Notes: generated by a model from the letters alone, not told the origin. Shown: positions 33,088 to 43,045, counted from the stretch's first letter. The stretch: 64,000 nucleotides of DNA from an uncultured Bacteroidota bacterium (GCA_903887415.1 CAISPO010000044.1:112829-176828), one strand, 5' to 3'. Made by a program: numbers and translations.

Positions 33088-35286
33088 ATGCGGCAATTTA
33101 TATACTTATTAGCTGTTTCGTTGCTGGTCGCTTCGCCCCTTTATGCCCAGAAAAGAACGCTGGACACCACGGCACTTAAAGAAATAAAAGTAACCGGCTA
33201 TAAAACGATAACGGGCATGGGGCATCTTGACGAGGTACATGAAGGTATTATTTATTCCGGGCAAAAAAATGAAGTGCTGATACTGGACAGTATGGATGCC
33301 AATACAGCTCAGGATAATCCGCGACAGGTGCTGGGCAGGGTGCCCGGCTCCAATTATTCAGAAACAGAGGGCAGCGGTTTTCCGTCAAACGGCATTGGGT
33401 TTCGCGGGCTGAACCCCACACAGTCTATAGAGACCAATACCCGGCAGAATGGGTATAATATTGCCGGCGATATATATGGCTACCCTGAATCTTACTACCT
33501 CACACCACTCGAGGCAACAGAGCGGGTAGAGATCATCCGGGGTGCATCTTCACTACAGTTCGGGCCGCAGTTTGGCGGTGTGGTTAATTATATCGTCAAA
33601 GGTGCTCCCGAGGATAAGAAATTTGAATTTAATACAGAGCAAACTGGCGCCAGCTATGGCCTTATGAATACTTTCAACTCGGTGGGCGGCACCGTCGGAA
33701 AATGGAATTACTATGCCTTTGTAAAGTATGAGTACCAAGATGGGTGGCGGGCAAACTCAGAAATGCAGCAGGTAACTGGTTTTGCCAAAGTGGAATACCG
33801 TGCAAATGACCGATTCAAAATAGGCCTGGAATATTCCCTCCTGCGCAACCTGCTCCATATGCCCGGCGGCCTTGATGATGCTGAATTTAACCAAAACCCG
33901 GACCAATCCTTCCGGGCGCGTAACTGGCTGGTAACGCCATGGAACATCGCCGCACTCACATCGACGTACAAGATCTCTGATAAAGCATCGCTGACTTTAA
34001 AATCCGCTTTTAATGCCAGTTCGCGCAGCATAGTATGGCGCAACGAAGATGGCGGCCCTGAAGCGCCTGATAATATCATAGACAGCCTGGGCAGCTATGT
34101 GCCGCGAGAAGTGGAACACGAATATTTCAGAAGCTCCACTACAGAAGTGCGCCTGCTGAGCAACTATAATATTGGCGGCCATGAACAGACCCTTGCTGCC
34201 GGCGTCAGGATCTTTGACGGCTGGATGAAGCGCCAGGAAGGCGGCACGGGCTCTACGGGCATTGATGCCAACTTCACCAATTACAATCCCGGCAATGCCT
34301 ATGATAATGATCTTGACTTTACCACACTGAATATAGCACCCTTTGTTGAAAACACTTTCCATATAGGTGGGCGCCTCTCGATAACACCGGGGTTCCGGTT
34401 TGAGTATATAAAATCCACTGCTACCGGGCATGTGCTGGACAGCACCGGCACTTATTATATTAATGTAAACGAAAGCAAGCCAAGAAACATTCCGCTGGCG
34501 GGCATCGCGTTTCAGTATAAAACGTCTATCGCAACAAATATTTATGCAAATGTAACTCAGGCATATACCCCTATATCCTATTCGTTCCTTTACCCCATGG
34601 GCCTGGATATAGATGCAAAAATAGACCCAAACCTTAAAGACATAGATGGTTATAATGCAGACCTCGGCTGGAGAGGAAGTGTAAGCAACTATTTCACATT
34701 TGATGTGAGCGGGTTTTATATGGCCCACAATAATAACATTGCCATAGAAACCACAGGAAACGGTGCAAGCCAAGGGGGCTACTACGAGACCAATGTGGGC
34801 AATGCTGATCATATAGGCATAGAAACGTATGAGGAATTGAATGTGGTAAAACTATTTACCAAACACTCACGAATAGGCGCTATATCCATCTTTAATTCGT
34901 TTTCCTACGACAATGCAAAATATGTGAGCGGGATATTCAAAGGCAATGCAGCGGAGTATGCCCCGAAAACTATAGAGCGGTTTGGGATCACTTATGCTAT
35001 AAAAAGGTTTTCCACCACATTCCTGTTCAGCAACACGGCTAAGTCTTTTTCTGATGCTAACAATACTTCGGTTGTAAGCCCTGACGCCGAAGTGGGAGTG
35101 ATTCCGGCATACACAGTAATGGACTGGGCCGCAAGCCTGAAAATAAAGAACTACAATATAAAAGCCGGGGTGAATAATCTTGCTGATGCGCATTATTTCA
35201 CATTCCGCACTATTGAGTATCCCGGGCCAGGTATCATACCATCTATCGGCAGAACGTTTTATATTGGTTTCGGGGCGAGGTTTTAA
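33088..35286 (+). CDS. TonB-dependent outer-membrane receptor (FecA-like)
   Basis: 732 residues from the ATG at 33088, with signal peptide (LLAVSLLVASPLYAQ). The plug domain shows NPRQVLGRVPGSNYSETEGS, GIGFRGLNPTQSIETNTRQN, and ERVEIIRGASSLQFGPQFGG (plug end). The 22-strand barrel closes with FRTIEYPGPGIIPSIGRTF and FGARF (terminal Phe). There is no carboxypeptidase-like N-terminal extension and no SusD partner, so it is not a Sus-type glycan receptor. The plug resembles ferric citrate/siderophore receptors. Iron uptake is likely but the ligand is unproven. It stands alone, with no sigma/anti-sigma pair nearby. Confidence 0.85.
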   Translation: MRQFIYLLAVSLLVASPLYAQKRTLDTTALKEIKVTGYKTITGMGHLDEVHEGIIYSGQKNEVLILDSMDANTAQDNPRQVLGRVPGSNYSETEGSGFPSNGIGFRGLNPTQSIETNTRQNGYNIAGDIYGYPESYYLTPLEATERVEIIRGASSLQFGPQFGGVVNYIVKGAPEDKKFEFNTEQTGASYGLMNTFNSVGGTVGKWNYYAFVKYEYQDGWRANSEMQQVTGFAKVEYRANDRFKIGLEYSLLRNLLHMPGGLDDAEFNQNPDQSFRARNWLVTPWNIAALTSTYKISDKASLTLKSAFNASSRSIVWRNEDGGPEAPDNIIDSLGSYVPREVEHEYFRSSTTEVRLLSNYNIGGHEQTLAAGVRIFDGWMKRQEGGTGSTGIDANFTNYNPGNAYDNDLDFTTLNIAPFVENTFHIGGRLSITPGFRFEYIKSTATGHVLDSTGTYYINVNESKPRNIPLAGIAFQYKTSIATNIYANVTQAYTPISYSFLYPMGLDIDAKIDPNLKDIDGYNADLGWRGSVSNYFTFDVSGFYMAHNNNIAIETTGNGASQGGYYETNVGNADHIGIETYEELNVVKLFTKHSRIGAISIFNSFSYDNAKYVSGIFKGNAAEYAPKTIERFGITYAIKRFSTTFLFSNTAKSFSDANNTSVVSPDAEVGVIPAYTVMDWAASLKIKNYNIKAGVNNLADAHYFTFRTIEYPGPGIIPSIGRTFYIGFGARF

Positions 35287-35301
35287 TATTGTCTAAAATA
35301 C

Positions 35302-35329
35302 GTAGAGACGCCATGCATGGCGTCTCTAC
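35302..35329. repeat. Palindromic repeat, GTAGAG family, copy D
   Basis: Perfect 28-bp palindrome with arms GTAGAGACGCCATG and CATGGCGTCTCTAC, between convergent genes. Confidence 0.9.
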
Positions 35330-35352
35330 AAAATTCTATTCATCAAAACGAA

Positions 35353-36948
35353 TCAATTCTCAGTTTTGTCTTCCTTGGGCTTCTCTTTCTCATCGTTATC
35401 CTTCATGCCATCTTTATCTTTGAAGGGACAGCCGTGGTTCATCCAGTCGCCCGGCTCGTCGGGGCATTTGTCCCTGCGGTCTGATATGTGGTCGCCATCG
35501 CGGTCATGCAGCCTGAGCTTGTAGAATGGAATGGATCCGCCTACGTAAATGTTAGCGCCATACTGGTGGCCGGCAACCAAGCCTAGCAGGTCATCACTGC
35601 CAGCAAAGAAACCGGAGATGCGGAAGCCGAGGCCCATTTTCATGCTGTTGCTCAGCATGCTGTAAGTTATCGGCAGGCCAACGCTGATGAGGCGTGTATC
35701 GTAGCGGGGAGTTATTGTTATCTGGTTGTAGTAGGAGTTACCGAAATTATTACGGTTAGCAATGTTTACTACATAGGCGGCATTCACATAAAACTGCTTC
35801 CAAATGCTGTAATCAGCGCTGAACAGCAGCCTGGTAGGCATACCAACCCGCGTATTCTTGCTGGTAGTATCGCCGCTAAAACCCTGGGCCGCGAGGTAAT
35901 TCTTAAAATCGGTGTAGTTGCCTGCGCTGTTTGAAAGGCCGCTTCCTGTAAGATAGCCGTTGCCAGAAGCTTCAAGATTTGAATTGTTATTGGCTTTGTA
36001 GGTGATAGCGCCGAGATCAAGCACAGATGCGGAGATACGCAGCTTGTACAGGTTCTTGGAGCGGTCCACGCGCTGTGGCTCTCCATCCATTTCATATACT
36101 TCGCGCCTTTCGTCTGAGATGTAGTCATACATTACGCCGAAATCCGCGCCAACCCCGCCCCCATCTTTCTGGCCAAAGATCTGGCTCATCAGGTTGTTAT
36201 TGCCAAAACCGTTCAGCAGCGCGCTTTTTGAGCCAAAGAGGTTACTGGCGTACTCCACGTCTGAGTTGTAGGCGTAAACGGTGTCGTTGTTTGCCTTGTA
36301 TTGCACATTCAGGTTTTGGCCTTTCAGGCCCACATAGCCTATGCCGCCTAGGTAGCGGACAGTAGCGCCTACCCGCACTTCGTGATGTTGTGCTTCCAGT
36401 ATTACACCGCCGTAAGAAAGGCCTACTTCGCTCCATATCTGCGCCGTATAATTGTAGTTGCTGGAAGTGTAATTGGTGCTGGTCGTTGGCAAGTATGCCG
36501 GGTTTGTTATTGTTTGATATAAGGATTGGTCGAAATTGTTGAACTGGTTCATACCCCTGACGGCCGTTGTGAGGGCTATGCTGTGCTTGTGGTTGATACT
36601 GATCATACAGCCCGGGCCGCTTACCTTGGCATATGGGGCCATTACGCTGAACGTGTGGTTGCCAGTATAGTCAAAAATGTTATTTGCATTCCCGTTGTTG
36701 CTGGTCAAAGTGGAAATGAGCCCGCTCTTCAGGCTGCCCAGGTTGTTATCAATACCCGCGTTAACGCCAATGATGTCAATGGTAAAGCGCTCACGGCTGT
36801 CGGCGATCACAGCAGGGTTAAGAAAGAGACCCTCTGTCCCGCTCCTGTTACTGTTTGCCGTTGCAAATTGAAATTGCGCATTTGCTTTAACTGAAAGTAA
36901 ACTTAACAACCCGGCAAAGACGGGTATTTTATAATAAAGGTTCCTCAT
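35353..36948 (-). CDS. DUF5723-type outer-membrane protein with acidic C-terminal tail
   Basis: 531 residues. Signal peptide (VFAGLLSLLSVKANAQ), then GTEGLFLNPAVIADSRERFT and ISINHKHSIALTTAVRGMNQ, a long beta-rich barrel-like body, and a tail LHDRDGDHISDRRDKCPDEP...CPFKDKDG rich in Asp. That tail resembles one thrombospondin type 3 calcium-binding repeat (DxDxDxxxDxxDxCP). The start at 36948 puts the signal peptide at the N-terminus. A frameshifted paralogue follows on the same strand, so the pair arose by tandem duplication. Function unknown; an outer-membrane location is inferred. Confidence 0.75.
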   Translation of the reverse strand: MRNLYYKIPVFAGLLSLLSVKANAQFQFATANSNRSGTEGLFLNPAVIADSRERFTIDIIGVNAGIDNNLGSLKSGLISTLTSNNGNANNIFDYTGNHTFSVMAPYAKVSGPGCMISINHKHSIALTTAVRGMNQFNNFDQSLYQTITNPAYLPTTSTNYTSSNYNYTAQIWSEVGLSYGGVILEAQHHEVRVGATVRYLGGIGYVGLKGQNLNVQYKANNDTVYAYNSDVEYASNLFGSKSALLNGFGNNNLMSQIFGQKDGGGVGADFGVMYDYISDERREVYEMDGEPQRVDRSKNLYKLRISASVLDLGAITYKANNNSNLEASGNGYLTGSGLSNSAGNYTDFKNYLAAQGFSGDTTSKNTRVGMPTRLLFSADYSIWKQFYVNAAYVVNIANRNNFGNSYYNQITITPRYDTRLISVGLPITYSMLSNSMKMGLGFRISGFFAGSDDLLGLVAGHQYGANIYVGGSIPFYKLRLHDRDGDHISDRRDKCPDEPGDWMNHGCPFKDKDGMKDNDEKEKPKEDKTEN

Positions 36949-37030
36949 GTGTATAACCTGTTTAAATAATGTGCGCACTAAAGTAACAATAAAGTTGTAA
37001 AAATGTTATAAACCGGACAAAATAGTTCGT

Positions 37031-38463
37031 TTAGTTAGGCATTGTTACCGCGTCTGAGTGCTTTCTCCGGGCTTTTATGGGCACATAGCCGCCAAGATAG
37101 AAACCAGCGCCATACTGGTGATTGCTGAATGCGGCCATTATATCATCGCTGCCGAAAAAGAAACCGCTGAACCTGAAACCAAACCCGAGCTTCATATCAT
37201 GCGCCAGCGCGCTGTAAGTAATGGGCAGCGCCACGCTGAGCAGGCGAAAATCGTAACGGGGGGTTATGGTTAACTGATCATAATAGGAGTTGCCGAAATT
37301 CTGCCGGTTAGCGAGGTTAGCGAGGAAAAGAACATTGGCATAAAAACGCTGATAGATCTGGTAGTCCGCACTCAGTATGAGCGCTGTGGGCAGATGGACT
37401 TTTGCACCCGTGGTGGAGGTGTCGACTTTAAAACCTTGCTGCTGCATGTAGTTCACAAAATCTGTGGCATTCTTAGTGCCTGAAATTCCATTGCCGGTAA
37501 GGGAGCCTGTACCAGATATGTTGATGACGGCGCTGGAGTTCTTGTTATACTTTATTGCGCCAATGTCGGTTACCGATGCGGAAAACACAAGGTCATGCGG
37601 TGCATCATTGTCCGTTATATCCTGTCCTAAGCGGCGTTTGTAAACCACGCCAATGTCACCTCCTATGCCAAGGCCTGCTGTAGCCCCGAAAAACCTGCTG
37701 AATAAATTGGAAGCGTTAATACCGTTAAAAACCGCCGTGCTGTCATTGACAACATTGCTCGCGAATTCAAGATCGGTATGTGTTGCGTAAAACGAATCCG
37801 GGCCTGAAAAATAGTTAAGGTCCAGGTTGTTCCCTTTAAGGCTCACATACCCGATGCCCCCAGGCGGCGCACGGTAATGCCTGCCTTTAGCTGGTTTTTC
37901 CCATCGTCTATAAACATACCGCCGAAGGAAAGCCCTATCTCATTCCACATATGGGCGGTCCAGTTGAATTTCTGGGTATTGAAGGTATAGTTCTGGCTGG
38001 TAAGACTTGATGTATTTGAGATCGTATTGTACAGCGTCTGGTCGAAATTGCTGAACTGGTTAATAATACGCACACCGGTGGAAAGGGCTACACTGTATTT
38101 CTTATTGATGCTCACTGCAATACCAGGCCCATGTATATTTACCTCGGGCAGAATCATGCTGAATTTGTTGCGGCCTGAATTATTAAATATTGACGGCGAT
38201 TTGGAGCTTGAATCACCATTTTTATTATTAAGCGATTTGGAGATACTGTTTATCCCGGATGTGCCCAGGTTATTGTCAACCCGCACATTGATAGAAAAAA
38301 GGTTGACGCTGAGCAGTTCGCTGCTATCGGCCAGGTTGGCCGGATTCAGGTACATGCTGTTTATCCTGCTGAAATCGCCGGTGGATACACCTAAGCTGCG
38401 CTGAGCGTAGCTGCCGGTAATAAACAAGCAGCAGAACAAAAAAGAAAGTAGCTTTTTATTCAT
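37031..38463 (-). pseudogene. DUF5723-type outer-membrane protein, frameshifted
   Basis: Two frames make one gene. The first (38463-37843) starts with a signal peptide (LLSFLFCCLFITGSYAQ) and ends TVRRLGASGM. The second continues with VSLKGNNLDLNYF. In the intact paralogue upstream the matching stretch is TVRYLGGIGYVGLKG. One extra G in the run of five (C at 37857-37861 on the plus strand) restores RRLGGIGYVSLKG and a product of about 477 residues. So this is a recent homopolymer slip, a phase-variation switch or a sequencing error. It lacks the acidic tail of its paralogue. Confidence 0.85.
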
Positions 38464-38509
38464 ATTATATCATTTTGTTTACACAAAATAATAACTCCTT
38501 TTCACATAT

Positions 38510-39232
38510 TTAACTAATCAGCGCTCTTTTATAAAGCTGTATCACATTTTCCAGCCCATAGTAAAGCGCGTCGGCTATTAAAGCATGGCCAATGGAAACC
38601 TCAAGCAGGTCGGGGATGGATTGCTTAAAGTAGCGGAGATTTTCCCGGTCCAGGTCGTGGCCGGCATTGAGGCCGAGGCCATTTTGTGTTGCAATGGTTG
38701 CTGCTTTTATGTATGCGGCTATAGCAGCGTTTTTATCTTTCAGATAGCTTTTGGCGTAGTCTTCCGTATATAGCTCTACCCGGTCGGCTCCGGTATCCGC
38801 GGCAGCGGCAGCCATACGCTCTACAGGATCAATAAATATGGAAACACGAATACCCGCATTTTTGAAAACACCAATGATCTGCTGCAAATACTCTTTTTCT
38901 TTTATTGTATCCCAGCCGTGATTGGATGTGAGCTGTCCGGGGCTATCGGGTACCAGCGTCACCTGGGCGGGTTTTACCTCCAGCACCAGGTCCACAAATT
39001 TATCTTCTGTCGGATTCCCCTCAATATTAAACTCGGCGGTGATTATTTTGCTGATCTCGCGAACATCGCTATACCTGATATGCCGCTCGTCTGGCCGGGG
39101 ATGAACAGTGATACCATCTGCGCCGAAATGCAGGCAGTCGATAGCGGCCTTTACCACATCAGGATTATTGCCACCCCGGCTGTTGCGGAGTGTAGCTATC
39201 TTGTTTATGTTGACCGAGAGTTTGGTGGGCAT
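38510..39232 (-). CDS. pdxJ: Pyridoxine 5'-phosphate synthase
   Basis: 240 residues, TIM-barrel enzyme that joins 1-deoxyxylulose 5-phosphate to 3-amino-2-oxopropyl phosphate in the DXP route to vitamin B6. LSVNINKIATLRNSRGG carries the N-terminal phosphate-binding region. GADGITVHPRPDERHIRYSD holds the catalytic His and Arg, TLVPDSPGQLTSNHGWD the C3 loop, and GLNAGHDLDREN with EVSIGHALIADAL the C-terminal phosphate site. Divergent from the peptide-binding lipoprotein gene with 33 bp between. Confidence 0.96.
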   Translation of the reverse strand: MPTKLSVNINKIATLRNSRGGNNPDVVKAAIDCLHFGADGITVHPRPDERHIRYSDVREISKIITAEFNIEGNPTEDKFVDLVLEVKPAQVTLVPDSPGQLTSNHGWDTIKEKEYLQQIIGVFKNAGIRVSIFIDPVERMAAAAADTGADRVELYTEDYAKSYLKDKNAAIAAYIKAATIATQNGLGLNAGHDLDRENLRYFKQSIPDLLEVSIGHALIADALYYGLENVIQLYKRALIS

Positions 39233-39265
39233 ATGTTTCTCCTTTGTTTATTCTAATTTGCAAAG

Positions 39266-40909
39266 GTGAAGAAAAAGAAATTAAACAGCCTCCTTTATCT
39301 GCCACTCCTGTGGCTGGCCTGTTTATTTTTTTCCTCCTGCAAACAGCAAACCCAAACCAATTCGAAAAACGTCTTCCATCTGAATATCTCGTCCGGCTAC
39401 CTGGAATCTCTGGATCCTGCTTTCGCCAAAGACCTGAATATGATGTGGGTGGACCATATGCTCTATAATACGCTGGTAGAAACAGATGAACATCTGCATA
39501 CCGTTCCTTCCCTGGCAAAAAGCTGGGCGGTAAATGAAAACGGGCTTAGTTATACTTTTCATTTGAGAGGTGATATTTATTTCCAGGACAATGCTCTGTT
39601 TGATGGTGGCAAGGGAAGGAAAATGACCGCGCGTGATGTGGTGTACAGTTTTGTTCGCATCATGGATCCCAAAACGGCCTCGCCGGGTGCGTGGATATTC
39701 AATGGAAAAGTGGCCGCGGCAGATCCTTTTGTCGCTGTTGATGATACTACGCTGCAGATAAATCTTCGCTCACCCTTCCGGCCACTGCCAGAGCTGCTGA
39801 GTATGTCTTATTGCAGCATAGTGCCGCATGAGGTGGCAGAGCATTGGGGAAAGGATTTTCGCAGCCACCCTTGCGGCACGGGCCCCTTCACGTTCAGCTA
39901 TTGGGATGAAGGGAATGCGCTGAACCTGCTGCGCAGCCCGCACTACTGGGAAACTGACAGCGCCGGGAATAAGCTGCCATACCTGGAGGCAGTGCAGGCA
40001 ACGTTTGTGGATAGCAAGGCAACCGAGTTCCTATTGTTGCAGCAAGGCAAGGTGGATTTTGTAAATGGTGTGGACGGCTCATTCAAAGACCTTTTGCTAT
40101 CTAAAGACGGGAATCTGAAAAAGGAGTTTCAGGGTAAATTTCATCTTGATAAAAGCACTTATCTGAATACCGAATATCTTGGCTTTCTTACCGATACCTC
40201 AAATGAAGTGATGAAGGATGAACCAACCCGAAACCTGTTAGTGAGGCAGGCGATAAACTACGCTATAGACCGAAGGAAGATCGTTACCTATTTTAAGAAT
40301 GGTATGGAGATCCCCGCCACACAAGGGTTTATACCGGCCGGCATGCCGGGTTATGATGCTGCCGCGCATTATGGCTACCATTACGATCCGGCCAAAGCTC
40401 TTCAGCTACTCGCAGCGGCGGGCTACCCAAATGGAAAAGGCATGAAACCAATAACAATAATCTGCCCCAATAACTTCGAAGACATTGTGAACTTTGTAGC
40501 GAGCGAGCTGCAGGAAGTGGGGATAACAGTAAACATCGACCTGATGCAGCCCAATATACTGAAGCAGCAAATGAGCCGGTCAAAGGCCGTATTCTTCCGG
40601 GCACAGTGGTTGGCTGATTATCCGGATGCGGAGACCTATCTTGTATTTTTCAACAGCCATTTTCCGGCGCCGCCTAATTATACCAGATTTAGCAACCCTG
40701 TGTTTGATAAATGGTATGACGAAAGCCTGAACCGCCCTGATACCGCCCGCTGGGCGCTATACCGCAAAATGGATAGCCTGGCCATGAGCTATGCCCCGGT
40801 GGCGCCTTTGTATTACGAACGTCTGTACCATTTCACACCTAATAATGTTACTGGCTTCCGCAGCAACCCGATGAATATTATCGATATCCGGCGGGTAAGG
40901 AAAAATTGA
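39266..40909 (+). CDS. Family 5 extracellular solute-binding lipoprotein (DppA/OppA-like)
   Basis: 547 residues. It starts with GTG (39266), giving MKKKKLNSLLYLPLLWLACL, then lipobox FSSC. SBP_bac_5 signatures: GYLESLDPAFAKDLNMMWVD, LAKSWAVNENGLSYTFHLR, MTARDVVYSFVRIMDP, and RQAINYAIDRRKIVTYF. Members bind oligopeptides, nickel or other solutes for ABC importers. No permease or ATPase genes are next to it, so it is an orphan binding protein, or it serves a transporter encoded elsewhere. Confidence 0.9.
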   Translation: MKKKKLNSLLYLPLLWLACLFFSSCKQQTQTNSKNVFHLNISSGYLESLDPAFAKDLNMMWVDHMLYNTLVETDEHLHTVPSLAKSWAVNENGLSYTFHLRGDIYFQDNALFDGGKGRKMTARDVVYSFVRIMDPKTASPGAWIFNGKVAAADPFVAVDDTTLQINLRSPFRPLPELLSMSYCSIVPHEVAEHWGKDFRSHPCGTGPFTFSYWDEGNALNLLRSPHYWETDSAGNKLPYLEAVQATFVDSKATEFLLLQQGKVDFVNGVDGSFKDLLLSKDGNLKKEFQGKFHLDKSTYLNTEYLGFLTDTSNEVMKDEPTRNLLVRQAINYAIDRRKIVTYFKNGMEIPATQGFIPAGMPGYDAAAHYGYHYDPAKALQLLAAAGYPNGKGMKPITIICPNNFEDIVNFVASELQEVGITVNIDLMQPNILKQQMSRSKAVFFRAQWLADYPDAETYLVFFNSHFPAPPNYTRFSNPVFDKWYDESLNRPDTARWALYRKMDSLAMSYAPVAPLYYERLYHFTPNNVTGFRSNPMNIIDIRRVRKN

Positions 40910-40951
40910 TTTAGTTAGTGTTATATACCGAGTAGTGGAAACTAATCGTAT

Positions 40952-40979
40952 GTAGAGACGCAATGCATTGCGTCTCTAC
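40952..40979. repeat. Palindromic repeat, GTAGAG family, copy E
   Basis: Perfect 28-bp palindrome, arms GTAGAGACGCAATG and CATTGCGTCTCTAC, between two plus-strand genes. Confidence 0.9.
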
Positions 40980-41031
40980 GAAACACCATTAATATCCACC
41001 TTTTGCGACCTTTAAAACATAATGCGGGAAA

Positions 41032-41062
41032 CCGCGTCTTTGCGCCTCTGCGAGAGAAATTT
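41032..41062. repeat. Decayed intergenic repeat (CTTTGCGCCTCTGCGAGAGAAA)
   Basis: CCGCGTCTTTGCGCCTCTGC followed by GAGAGAAATTT is the reverse-complement relative of 15419-15450. It lies 40 bp before the Pif1-like gene. Confidence 0.4.
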
Positions 41063-41102
41063 TTGCGCAACTCATTTCCCATATTCTCCGTATTTTTAAC
41101 CA

Positions 41103-42923
41103 ATGCCCGAAACGATCACTGATACACTAGATACCTCCAATTCCATTTTCCAGAAAGCTGTTGCCTTTGTGCGCGATACAGAGGAAAATCTTTTTCTCAC
41201 CGGTAAGGCAGGCACGGGCAAAACCACCTTTCTCAAATACATAAAAACACAGACCAGCAAGCAGTGTGCCATAGTGGCGCCCACAGGTGTTGCAGCCATT
41301 AATGCCGGTGGCGAAACCATACATTCTTTCCTGCAACTGCCCTTCGGGCCATTTGTGCCGGGTAGTGCGGGAGGCTTCGGACGGCAGAGTGAGGGTACGC
41401 AGGACAAACATTCACTGCTGGCTAATCTTAGGCTACGCGAAACCAAACTAAAGCTGCTGCGAAAGCTGGAGCTGCTGATCATAGACGAGGTGAGCATGGT
41501 GCGCTGCGACCTGCTGGACAGTATGGACCTGGTGCTGCGCCATGTGCGCAAAAACTGGGGGGCGCCCTTTGGCGGGGTGCAGATGGTGTTTATAGGAGAC
41601 CTGTTCCAGTTGCCGCCGGTAGCGCCAGAGCAAGACTGGGAAATACTGAAACAGTTTTATGCCAGCCCTTATTTTTTCGATTCCAAAGTGCTGCAGCAAC
41701 ACCCAACGCTGTATATAGAGCTGAAGAAGATTTACCGCCAAAAGGAGCAGGCATTCATTGATATACTCAACCGCATTCGTAGCGGCAATGTGAACGCGCA
41801 GGACATTGAGGTGCTGAATGACCGCTACGACCCGTTGCCGCAAAAAGATGCGGGCTATATCATCCTCTCCACACACAACCGGATAGCAGATACTGTGAAC
41901 CAGCAATCGCTGGAGCAGTTGGATACGCCAATACACAATTTCACCGGGACCATTAAAAATGAGTTCAACCCAAAGAACCTGCCGACCGAAGAAGTGCTGC
42001 AACTAAAAGCGGGCGCACAGGTGATGTTCGTAAAGAACGATCTGCAAACGCCACGCCGGTACTACAATGGAAAAATAGCCAAGATAAAAAGCATAGACTC
42101 AGCGGGTATATGGGTGACCTTTCCCGGGGAGGAAGAAAATGAGCCGTTGCTGCTGGAGCTGGAGACATGGAAGAATATGCGCTATACACTGAACCCGCAA
42201 AAAGGCGAGATAGAAGAAGAAGAATCGGGCAGCTTTACACAATACCCTATAAGGCTGGCATGGGCTATAACGGTGCACAAAAGCCAGGGGCTTACCCTCC
42301 AGAAAGCCGTGGTGGACCTGAACCAGTCATTTGCGCCGGGGCAGGTGTATGTGGCGCTGAGCCGCTGCACGAGCATAGACGGCCTTGTACTGCGCAGCAA
42401 GCTGAGTATAGAAAATGTGATCACAGACCGCCGTGTGGTTGACTTTGCCGAATCTGAGCATGAAGAAGACGAGCTGGAAGAACTGCTGGTGCAAAGCAAG
42501 CGCAAAGCGCTGGCATCGCACCTGGGCCGGGTCTTTTCATTTGTAGAGTTGATTGCGCACACCGAGCAGCTACTACCCGAAATACTGAAACGCAAAACCG
42601 GCCCAAAGGAAAAGAATATAGAGCTTCACGGAAAAATAGTTACAACCCTGAAACAGGCGCAGGGCCATGCACAGGGTTTTCAGAAACAAATAAATGCCCT
42701 CGTGGCCGCACTGGATGATGAACGGCTCGAGGAACGCAAAAGAGCAGCAGTCTCCTATTTTTCAGAACAGGTACTCACTCCGCTCATTGCGATATTAGAT
42801 GAACATATCACATCCCTAGGCACACTCACCAAAGTAGCCAAGCAGGTAAAAACATGGAAAGACCTGAATGTGTTGTTGAAGCAGAAACAGACTGAGATAA
42901 ATGCCCTGGTGTTGCCGTATTAA
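41103..42923 (+). CDS. Pif1/RecD-like AAA helicase
   Basis: 606 residues. Motif I NLFLTGKAGTGKTTFLKYI (about 29-47), Ia VAPTGVAAINAGGETIHSFL, II LLIIDEVSMVRCDLLDSMD, III MVFIGDLFQLPPVAP, and the C-terminal WAITVHKSQGLTLQKAVVDL (V) with GQVYVALSRCTSIDGLVL (VI). This is SF1B, Pif1 group, with 5'-3' polarity expected. Beyond the helicase, residues 440-606 form a helical extension with Gln/Lys-rich segments (RQC-like HTH region is possible). Pif1-type helicases resolve G-quadruplexes and stalled forks. No accessory genes adjoin. Confidence 0.88.
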   Translation: MPETITDTLDTSNSIFQKAVAFVRDTEENLFLTGKAGTGKTTFLKYIKTQTSKQCAIVAPTGVAAINAGGETIHSFLQLPFGPFVPGSAGGFGRQSEGTQDKHSLLANLRLRETKLKLLRKLELLIIDEVSMVRCDLLDSMDLVLRHVRKNWGAPFGGVQMVFIGDLFQLPPVAPEQDWEILKQFYASPYFFDSKVLQQHPTLYIELKKIYRQKEQAFIDILNRIRSGNVNAQDIEVLNDRYDPLPQKDAGYIILSTHNRIADTVNQQSLEQLDTPIHNFTGTIKNEFNPKNLPTEEVLQLKAGAQVMFVKNDLQTPRRYYNGKIAKIKSIDSAGIWVTFPGEEENEPLLLELETWKNMRYTLNPQKGEIEEEESGSFTQYPIRLAWAITVHKSQGLTLQKAVVDLNQSFAPGQVYVALSRCTSIDGLVLRSKLSIENVITDRRVVDFAESEHEEDELEELLVQSKRKALASHLGRVFSFVELIAHTEQLLPEILKRKTGPKEKNIELHGKIVTTLKQAQGHAQGFQKQINALVAALDDERLEERKRAAVSYFSEQVLTPLIAILDEHITSLGTLTKVAKQVKTWKDLNVLLKQKQTEINALVLPY

Positions 42924-42980
42924 AGTTGTGTTTCTCGTATAGAGATAGTGTTGCGCAGAAACATTTTGCAATCATGTTGC

Positions 42981-43008
42981 GTAGAGACGCAAGATTTTGC
43001 GTCTCTAC
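42981..43008. repeat. Palindromic repeat, GTAGAG family, copy F
   Basis: 28 bp, arms GTAGAGACGCAAGA and TTTTGCGTCTCTAC, one mismatch; between convergent genes. Confidence 0.85.
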
Positions 43009-43045
43009 ATAATATAAATGTTAGGCGTGCAATACTTTTAAATGT

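Noticed and set aside
37031..37846. Second DUF5723 half as an independent gene starting at a GTG
   Set aside because: It lacks a signal peptide and matches the interior of the intact paralogue exactly where the upstream frame breaks off.
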